Shown: in pieces, positions 15,357 through 21,033 of the stretch
How positions within the stretch are numbered: position 1 is the first letter of the stretch
Layout of the letters: each line of letters begins with the position of its first letter
Assembly (NCBI GenBank): GCA_023425485.1
Contig: JAFACO010000194.1
Span: 1 to 21,033, forward strand
Reading direction: 5' to 3'
Length of the DNA: 21,033 nucleotides
Origin: Bacillota bacterium
GTDB taxonomy: Bacteria > Bacillota > Clostridia > Lachnospirales > Lachnospiraceae
Made by a program: the position numbers and the translations under genes
Notes under the pieces: model-generated
What the model saw: only the letters and a program-made list of their open reading frames with translations
Database searches by the model: none
Told to the model about the DNA's origin: nothing

Positions 15357-16814
15357 TTAAATAAATTCTATGCTATCAATTAGTTCTCTGTTATCTTTCA
15401 GTTTATATTGAATACTTCGTTTTAAGCGAAGTACCTGCTTATTCTGCATTGAATTCTCATTTATATCTTCTATTATTCTTAGCAGCTCTGTTCTTAGCTC
15501 CTCCAGCACAAATTCTGAATGCGAGGCAAAATAATGAAGTCCAATCAGTTTATTTGTAAATAAAATACCCTCTGCTGTTTCGCATACCTTAATCTTTATT
15601 TTTGATTTCTGATAATTAATAAGCTTTCTCGATAGGTTAAGACTCCCCAACGCATCTAACTCCATTGTAAAACCACATTTGGTACAAAGGAACCTTTCCT
15701 TTGAAAATCTGTTTTGTCTGGAACTCATACTGCACTCCGGGCATCTATGAAACAAGTCTATAGAACTTACTTTAATGGGTGTTGGCAATCCCTGTTCCAC
15801 AAGTTTATAATCCAAGATAACATTTAGCTTATGGTATAATCCATATTGATAAGATGGTGCAGACACCATGTTTTCCTCACTCCATACGATAGAATCACCA
15901 CCGTGTGATAAATTTTGCAAGACCACCTGTGCTTTGTATTTTTTTGCTATGTTTACAATATGATTTGCTGCTAAGTGCAGTTCATTAGGGCTATCCTGTT
16001 CTACCACAGCACCTGCTGTCAGACAAAGTCCATCTCTATCCACAACAGTATAATTTAATTTATTCTTTAATCCACGGCTTACCCCTAAGAAGGTATCTAT
16101 GGGTAGAAGTTCCTTTGCTTTTGTCTCAATACTAATGGCTAAATAATATTCCTTATCTTTTTTAAATAGTTTAGCCGTCTTTATGATATCAGGCTCTGAT
16201 TTAGCCTGCTTTAAAAATTGTTCTTGATATTTCCCAAAAGAGAGCGGCAAAATAAGAAAGGTCTCCTTCTCTCTCCCTCTTTCTAATAACTTATTATCCT
16301 TATGAATATATTGGAGCTTTGACTCCGTCCTCTCTGAAGCCAGTCTGGCATGGGAATAATTCATAAGATAGAGTTTTACATAATACCTGTCTTTGAACTG
16401 ATCATAAAGCAAGCAATAATTTCTTTTACTATCGTATCTGCAAAAATAAATTGGTCTAGGTTTTCTATTACTCTCTGTATGATTACTTGCTGGAAATGCA
16501 ACATTCGAATTAAATATATTTAAATTAAAATAACCTGCTAAAGTCATTCCAAAATCAAGCTTTAGGGAATCTTTAAAGGGCTGAATCTGATACTGATTTA
16601 ATTCCTTATTCAAATCCTTATCCACCCATTTGGATATGGCAGCACCTCGGAAAGTACCATTTTTGCTACTAAAATTCTTCTTGATGCTCTCCAAATCAAG
16701 TTGTGCTCTATTTAATAAATGATAATATGCCTGATTGTAATGTAATATAGCCTCATCCAAGATCTCTTGTTTCACTTTACTCGGTCGGTATAATTTTAAA
16801 GTAATTGTCTTCAT
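15357..16814 (-). CDS. TnpB-like (IS605 OrfB / Cas12-type) protein with inactivated RuvC site
   Basis: A 485-residue TnpB-superfamily protein. It has the TnpB-type N-terminus KTITLKLYRPSKVKQEILDE (2-21), an oligonucleotide-binding-like middle, then RuvC motifs. RuvC-I reads LGVSRGLKN (243-251): Ser246 replaces the catalytic Asp of GIDLG. RuvC-II reads VVLQNLS (297-303): Gln300 (codon CAA) replaces the Glu of VVEDL. The zinc ribbon CPEC (358-361) / CTKC (377-380) and the RuvC-III Asp387 in LDALGSLNL remain. So it should bind nucleic acid but not cut. About 85 extra residues follow RuvC-III, mostly helical, not usual in TnpB. The ATG lies one base after the phosphatase stop (TAATATG) with a poor ribosome binding site, so translation is probably coupled. 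No TnpA gene or IS605 ends were seen. It most resembles exapted, nuclease-dead TnpBs (TldR-type) that act as RNA-guided repressors. That function is inferred. Confidence 0.82.
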   Translation of the reverse strand: MKTITLKLYRPSKVKQEILDEAILHYNQAYYHLLNRAQLDLESIKKNFSSKNGTFRGAAISKWVDKDLNKELNQYQIQPFKDSLKLDFGMTLAGYFNLNIFNSNVAFPASNHTESNRKPRPIYFCRYDSKRNYCLLYDQFKDRYYVKLYLMNYSHARLASERTESKLQYIHKDNKLLERGREKETFLILPLSFGKYQEQFLKQAKSEPDIIKTAKLFKKDKEYYLAISIETKAKELLPIDTFLGVSRGLKNKLNYTVVDRDGLCLTAGAVVEQDSPNELHLAANHIVNIAKKYKAQVVLQNLSHGGDSIVWSEENMVSAPSYQYGLYHKLNVILDYKLVEQGLPTPIKVSSIDLFHRCPECSMSSRQNRFSKERFLCTKCGFTMELDALGSLNLSRKLINYQKSKIKIKVCETAEGILFTNKLIGLHYFASHSEFVLEELRTELLRIIEDINENSMQNKQVLRLKRSIQYKLKDNRELIDSIEFI

Positions 16815-16815
16815 A

Positions 16816-17988
16816 TTAATTATATTCTATCCTTACCTGTTTACCGGTACTACGTATACATTCTGCAATTTCTTCAACAAGTTTTAACTTCAAACTTAAA
16901 TTAAGAGGAAACCCCGGATTTTGATGGGCGGGATTCATGGCGCGCCCTACATAAAAACTAATTTGAGTACACTCCTCCAAAAGTATCTTTGCTAATTTCG
17001 AAGCACCATCCTTCTTGTTAAGGTTCAGATAATCCTGCATTGTACTTTCTGGTGAGACGCAGGCTTTGATTAAACTAAGTGCTTTTTGTAAGGTAAGAAC
17101 GCCCTCTGTGGTTAAGTCAATCCCATCTATTTCAGCAATCGGTGGTAATGCCGGATTACTATAATTAAAACTGGTTTTTACTTCTGTATTAAATTCTCTT
17201 GCTACAATCTGAGAAGTAGTTCCACCACAAACCACTTTTTTCCCTTCGCTATTTAGAAATGTTCGTACCACCTTTTGATCCTGTATCTGATCTACCGGTG
17301 GTCCGACCATAATACTTAAATTCATTGTTTTTACTGCTTTTACGGAAATAACTGTCGTGTCATCGCCTTCTTTGTGTCCATATAAGTTATCACAGGCAGA
17401 TAATAACAGCTTCGTCATACTCTTTGCAGACATATCACTGCTGTAGGTCTTCTGTATATATTCCTTAATATTATCCCATTGCCAGCCAAGATTTAAAGAA
17501 TGACCGATTCCCGCATGAATGGCACCGTCACTTACCACTACAAACAAATCTTCCTGCTCCACTTTAAATCTAGCTTCTCGAATTAGTTTTCCACTGATTG
17601 TCCTGCTGCTCGTTTCTATTGGCAGTGGCTCCCCCTTGCGAAATCGAAAGGCAGAAGGATTATCAAATTCCACCAGATAACCTTCGCCTGCAGCCGATAT
17701 TTGCAGGATGGTAAAGGTAGAGTAAGCAATATTTCTTTCTTTACATACGGGCAGAGTATTGGCTATGGTATCAACGGCTTCCTCTATTTCAAGCCCGTTT
17801 GCCAAGATCGTTCCGATTATTTTTGTAGTTAAAGTCGCCAGAATATTTGCCTTTACACCGCTTCCCAAACCATCTGACAATACAAGAATGACCGAAGCTT
17901 CGTCTCTTATAATTTCAACTTTATCACCACATAGCTCTTCCTGATATTTATTAATACTTTCTGAGCTGACATCTATGTATAGGCTCAT
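16816..17988 (-). CDS. SpoIIE-type PP2C serine phosphatase with uncharacterised C-terminal domain
   Basis: A 390-residue signalling protein. Residues 1-220 form a SpoIIE/PP2C phosphatase: LVLSDGLGSG (36-44) with Asp39, VVSDGAIHAG (151-160) with Asp154, and EGDDTTVISV (207-216) hold the metal-binding aspartates. Such enzymes usually dephosphorylate an anti-anti-sigma factor or similar partner on serine. The remaining 170 residues, starting IMVGPPVDQIQD (226-237), match no domain I can name. There is no membrane segment, unlike sporulation SpoIIE. It begins two bases after the stop of the PAS-hydrogenase gene and ends one base before the TnpB-like start, so it is translationally coupled at both ends. 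No anti-sigma or STAS protein is in the window, so the phosphoprotein target is unknown. Phosphatases next to sensory [FeFe]-hydrogenases are known in Clostridia. Confidence 0.88.
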   Translation of the reverse strand: MSLYIDVSSESINKYQEELCGDKVEIIRDEASVILVLSDGLGSGVKANILATLTTKIIGTILANGLEIEEAVDTIANTLPVCKERNIAYSTFTILQISAAGEGYLVEFDNPSAFRFRKGEPLPIETSSRTISGKLIREARFKVEQEDLFVVVSDGAIHAGIGHSLNLGWQWDNIKEYIQKTYSSDMSAKSMTKLLLSACDNLYGHKEGDDTTVISVKAVKTMNLSIMVGPPVDQIQDQKVVRTFLNSEGKKVVCGGTTSQIVAREFNTEVKTSFNYSNPALPPIAEIDGIDLTTEGVLTLQKALSLIKACVSPESTMQDYLNLNKKDGASKLAKILLEECTQISFYVGRAMNPAHQNPGFPLNLSLKLKLVEEIAECIRSTGKQVRIEYN

Positions 17989-17990
17989 AT

Positions 17991-19706
17991 TTAATCACTC
18001 ATCTCGTCCATAATTGATTTCTTCAGTTTTGTTAGTGCAACCTTTGTTTCTGCAGTAGTTTCTCCAAGAAGACTTGCCACTTCCTGGGCTACACGCATTT
18101 GCTTTTCAATAACCTTTTGGGTAATCTCAACATTCTCTTTTCGTATTTGGTGCATTTTCAGTCGAAAGCTTTCTTCCTCACTAATGTCTTTCATAATGAC
18201 AATAATTATATTTTGTTCCGGAATACTAATTGTTGACTGAATGACTGTCATTTGATACTTTTCATAGTAATATTTATTATCATAAATACTTTCTCCGCTT
18301 TCAAAGACATCAATAAAATCCTCACTGGGCAGAAGTGTATAAATATATTCTCCAATGACTTCTTCCTTTGTTAAACGGAATTTCTCCCGTGCAGAGGTAT
18401 TAATTTCTTGTATGCGAAGTTCATGATCCAATGCAAATATAGCATTTGGCGTCGTATTAATAATCAAATTAGAAATGGATTCAGCTCTTTCTCTCATAAA
18501 CGGCAAGCACATGTGAAGCTGTGCCTTATTATAATAAACAGCAATTGCTTTATCACGACAAGTCGGATATCCGCACGTACCACAATTTAGTTCCTTATCC
18601 CTCGAATACTTTCCAACGCTATTTAGAATTGCCTGTATAGAAGCCTCTGAAGGTTCCTTCTGCTGCTTGGTCCGATTAATAAATTTCTTTTTCAAACTCA
18701 CTTTCGTCCCCATGTCCAGCAACTGATTGGTTGTGCCTGGTGCTTTTCTAACATAATCAATGAGTCGTTCTCTCGCAGCGAGAAATCCTCCCGGAATTTC
18801 ATTCATACATGGACCGTTGATACAGCTGTCCGTGCAGCTATTCATTTCAATAAAGTAATTCTCAATACCATCCTTTTGAAGGGAATCCAGTATTCTCATA
18901 CAACGTTCAACACCATCGATGCTGATACATTTATAATTGGATTTATATTTATTGCTAATGGTTTTTAAGATTCCTCCGGGTACTGGATAAATTCTTGCCG
19001 TCATATCCTTGGAAGCCTTAATTTCTTCCGCAAACTCTCCGTTATTATATAAACCTTCTGAACTTAACCAGGCACTTAATTCTTCAAAGGTGAGAACTGC
19101 ATCTACCATTCCCTCATTTTGCAGGTCATTACATTCATCTTTTTTGGATAGGCAGGGTCCTATAAATACAACTCGTATTCTCTGACCATAAGTTTCCCGA
19201 AGCATCTTAGCATGAGCTATCATTGGAGATACTACCGGTGCCATCTGACTTATTAGGTCCGGATAATATTTTTCTATTAAGAAATTAACGGACGGGCAGG
19301 ATGTTGTAATGATGTTTTTCATCTTCTTTTCCTGCAGCAATCTTTCATATTGCTTGGAAACCTCGGCAGCTCCAACTGCAGTTTCTTCTATGTAGGTAAA
19401 ACCAAGTTTTTTCAATGCATAAAATAATGCTTCCCCCTGATTTTGTTCAAAGGCTGCAATAAAAGAAGGAGCAAGGCTTACATATACCTTTTCCTTCTTC
19501 TGAATAAATTTCTTTATAATTTCCAGATCACTTTTTACAGTTTTCGCATTTTGAGGGCAGACTTTTAAACAGTTACCGCACAACATGCAATCTTCCTCCA
19601 CAATCCTAGCCTGATCCTGTTGAAAAGTAATTGCTTTTACCGGGCAGCTTCTGATACACTTATAACAATTTTTACAGTTTGCTTCTTTAAATTGTATAAT
19701 TCCCAT
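17991..19706 (-). CDS. PAS-linked [FeFe]-hydrogenase-like sensor (HydS type)
   Basis: A 571-residue cytoplasmic Fe-S sensor. Two [4Fe-4S] ferredoxin motifs (Cys11/14/17/21 and 40/43/46/50) precede a hydrogenase H-cluster domain (about 73-320), then a CGTCGYPTC Fe-S motif (Cys375/378/383/400), a PAS domain (about 405-510) and a C-terminal helical stretch. H-cluster ligands are kept: Cys137 in TTSCPSV, Cys185 in GPCLSKKDE, and Cys291/Cys295 in NSCTDSCINGP. However, Ser136 replaces the Cys that relays protons in catalytic hydrogenases, and the Met of EVMAC is also changed. This fits a slow sensor rather than a catalyst, like HydS proteins. It follows the [2Fe-2S] gene by two bases and precedes the phosphatase by two bases. 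H2 or redox sensing with PAS-mediated output is inferred. Confidence 0.88.
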   Translation of the reverse strand: MGIIQFKEANCKNCYKCIRSCPVKAITFQQDQARIVEEDCMLCGNCLKVCPQNAKTVKSDLEIIKKFIQKKEKVYVSLAPSFIAAFEQNQGEALFYALKKLGFTYIEETAVGAAEVSKQYERLLQEKKMKNIITTSCPSVNFLIEKYYPDLISQMAPVVSPMIAHAKMLRETYGQRIRVVFIGPCLSKKDECNDLQNEGMVDAVLTFEELSAWLSSEGLYNNGEFAEEIKASKDMTARIYPVPGGILKTISNKYKSNYKCISIDGVERCMRILDSLQKDGIENYFIEMNSCTDSCINGPCMNEIPGGFLAARERLIDYVRKAPGTTNQLLDMGTKVSLKKKFINRTKQQKEPSEASIQAILNSVGKYSRDKELNCGTCGYPTCRDKAIAVYYNKAQLHMCLPFMRERAESISNLIINTTPNAIFALDHELRIQEINTSAREKFRLTKEEVIGEYIYTLLPSEDFIDVFESGESIYDNKYYYEKYQMTVIQSTISIPEQNIIIVIMKDISEEESFRLKMHQIRKENVEITQKVIEKQMRVAQEVASLLGETTAETKVALTKLKKSIMDEMSD

Positions 19707-19708
19707 AA

Positions 19709-19954
19709 CTAAAGCCTTCTTATAATATATTTTTCAAAACATTCTTTCACATTCGTTAAGGTGAGCTCTTCCATAAACTCTTCTTCGACCTTTACAGAAA
19801 CACCTTTTAAACAATGACCTAAGCAGAATGAGGCTTTTAATTCTACCTGGTCTTCTAAATGATTTATTTTTATCAGCTCTTCAAAGGATTTAATAACCTG
19901 ATACGATCCCTTTAAGTGACAGGAACTACCCACACAGATATATACTTGAAGCAT
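19709..19954 (-). CDS. Thioredoxin-like [2Fe-2S] ferredoxin (NuoE/HndA-like small subunit)
   Basis: An 81-residue electron carrier. The ligand set Cys7-x4-Cys12 (CVGSSC) and Cys44-x3-Cys48 (CLGHC) is the pattern of thioredoxin-fold [2Fe-2S] proteins related to the C-terminal half of NuoE and HndA; the N-terminal helical half of NuoE is missing, so it is a stand-alone domain. GGAGG lies 6 bases before the ATG. It sits between two hydrogenase-like genes, 44 bases after the first and two bases before the second (TAG TT ATG), and probably passes electrons between them or from the first to the sensor. The exact redox partner is unknown. Confidence 0.88.
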   Translation of the reverse strand: MLQVYICVGSSCHLKGSYQVIKSFEELIKINHLEDQVELKASFCLGHCLKGVSVKVEEEFMEELTLTNVKECFEKYIIRRL

Positions 19955-19998
19955 ATCATCCCTCCGTTTTACACATTATTAAACATTGTAGTCCTTTG

Positions 19999-21033
19999 TT
20001 ATTTTTTTGTCAAGATTTCTCCTTTGTTAATTAATGGTTTTAGTATCAAAGAGTCCTGAATCTTCTTCTCAATCGCCTGCATGCCATACTTATCAACTTC
20101 CAAACGATTCTTGGGTCCATGATGCAGACAAGCCGCTCCATTGATACATCCTCCTTCACAAGCCATTCCTTCAATGAAGTTCTTATCAAGTTTTCCCTTG
20201 GAGGCTTTTAATAAGGCCATCTTACACTGTTCAATTCCATCACAGATTTCTGCCTTAACTTCAAAATCAATGTTTTCTTCTTTCATTACCTGGCAAACTG
20301 CTTCGGATAATCCACCGCTTCTTGCAAAAATACGTCCATAGTAGGAGGCATTATCAAGGCTTTGTTCTGGGAGAGTTTCTACATCAATATCCATTCCATC
20401 CAGTAAAGCTTGAAGCTCTTCAAAGGTAATTACACAATCTACACTTCCTGAATTGACTTGCCTCTTGTACTCTGCTTTTTTACTGATGCACGGTCCAATA
20501 AAAATAACCTTGGCTGTTTCATCCGTCAGCTTGATTAGATTAGCTATTTCTATCATTGGAGATACATTATGAGAGATATGAGGAACCATTTCAGGATAAT
20601 TAATCTCTATGTATCTAACGAAAGATGGACAACAGGAACTGGTTAAAAAGCCTTTTTCAGCAAGTTCCTTTGCTTCTTTATTTGCCACAATATCCGCTCC
20701 CAGTGCCACTTCAACCACCGTATGAAATCCCATTATTTTAAGCCCAGCAACAATTTGCTCTATTTTTGCATAGGTAAACTGACTCACAATTGCTGGCGCT
20801 ATGGCTGCATATACCTTATAGTTCTTTCCCTGGTTCGAACCTTTTAATATCTCTATTGCATCCAGGACATAGGATTCATCCACCATGGCACCAAATGGAC
20901 AATTATATACACATGCACCACACTCAATACATTTTTTATCGTCTATTTTAGCTTTCTTATTTTCATCAATGATAATCGCCCCTGGTTTACAGCCACGGAT
21001 ACAAGGTCGAACGTTCTCAGTAATTGCTTTATA
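19999..21033 (-). CDS. [FeFe]-hydrogenase-like iron-sulfur protein, 5' part cut off by window edge
   Basis: The frame is open to the right edge of the window, so the ATG at 20886 is internal and the real start lies outside. Visible are 344 residues. The first 50 contain ferredoxin motifs: RPCIRGCKPGA (last two Cys of one cluster) and CIECGACVYNCP (a full second cluster). The H-cluster domain follows, with TSSCCPSFV (both Cys kept), FIGPCISKKAEY, and GMACEGGCINGAAC. Unlike the PAS-linked protein downstream, the proton-relay Cys is present, so this one may be catalytically competent, though it is a short, non-prototype type. It is the first visible gene of the operon and would either oxidise or make H2 with ferredoxin, or act as a second sensor. 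The accessory HydE/F/G genes are not in the window. Confidence 0.88.
   Translation of the reverse strand, partial: YKAITENVRPCIRGCKPGAIIIDENKKAKIDDKKCIECGACVYNCPFGAMVDESYVLDAIEILKGSNQGKNYKVYAAIAPAIVSQFTYAKIEQIVAGLKIMGFHTVVEVALGADIVANKEAKELAEKGFLTSSCCPSFVRYIEINYPEMVPHISHNVSPMIEIANLIKLTDETAKVIFIGPCISKKAEYKRQVNSGSVDCVITFEELQALLDGMDIDVETLPEQSLDNASYYGRIFARSGGLSEAVCQVMKEENIDFEVKAEICDGIEQCKMALLKASKGKLDKNFIEGMACEGGCINGAACLHHGPKNRLEVDKYGMQAIEKKIQDSLILKPLINKGEILTKK

Noticed and set aside
20884..20886. ATG as the start of the first hydrogenase-like gene
   Set aside because: The frame continues upstream to the window edge and encodes ferredoxin motifs, so this ATG is internal.

Overview
The window looks like chromosome from a low-GC, anaerobic, saccharolytic member of the Clostridia, most like Lachnospiraceae (Lachnoclostridium phytofermentans-like). 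This is inferred from AT-rich DNA, strong AGGAGG ribosome binding sites, ferredoxin-based metabolism (2-oxoacid:ferredoxin oxidoreductase, [FeFe]-hydrogenase-like proteins), rubrerythrin, a membrane pyrophosphatase, and secreted or lipoprotein glycoside hydrolases. Every clear gene reads on the minus strand except one short plus-strand gene at 7827-7991.

Layout by rising coordinate: a partial oleate hydratase (1-645); a TetR-type regulator (769-1338); a K+-independent membrane pyrophosphatase (1544-3820); a three-gene redox operon korA-korB-rubrerythrin (7356 down to 4254) with its own promoter and an 18-bp palindrome; an uncatalogued 54-residue Cys-containing small protein on the plus strand with its own ribosome binding site and terminator; a Nudix hydrolase (8068-8739); a glycan segment with a secreted GH87-like alpha-glucanase (9068-12697) and a GH3 lipoprotein (13038-14900); then an operon reading from the right edge: hydrogenase-like protein, thioredoxin-like [2Fe-2S] protein, PAS-linked hydrogenase-like sensor, SpoIIE-type phosphatase and finally a TnpB-like protein (16814 down to 15357).

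The most unusual part is the end of that last operon. The TnpB-like protein has Ser and Gln where the first two RuvC catalytic acids should be, so it is probably nuclease-dead. It is not in a recognisable transposon: its start codon lies one base after the phosphatase stop codon. Just past its own stop codon is a compact fold (15276-15343), then a 30-bp perfect hairpin with a T run. That layout resembles TnpB-derived RNA-guided transcription factors, here apparently placed under a redox or hydrogen sensory cassette. The genes suggest a chain: H-cluster protein senses redox or H2, PAS and phosphatase relay it, and an RNA-guided DNA-binding protein acts. The chain is inference; the sequence shows only gene order, coupling and lost catalytic residues.

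A second unexplained item is a short interspersed element with terminal inverted repeats, present once at 8784-8855 and once in opposite orientation at 15040-15165 with an extra internal hairpin. The two copies bracket the glycan segment.
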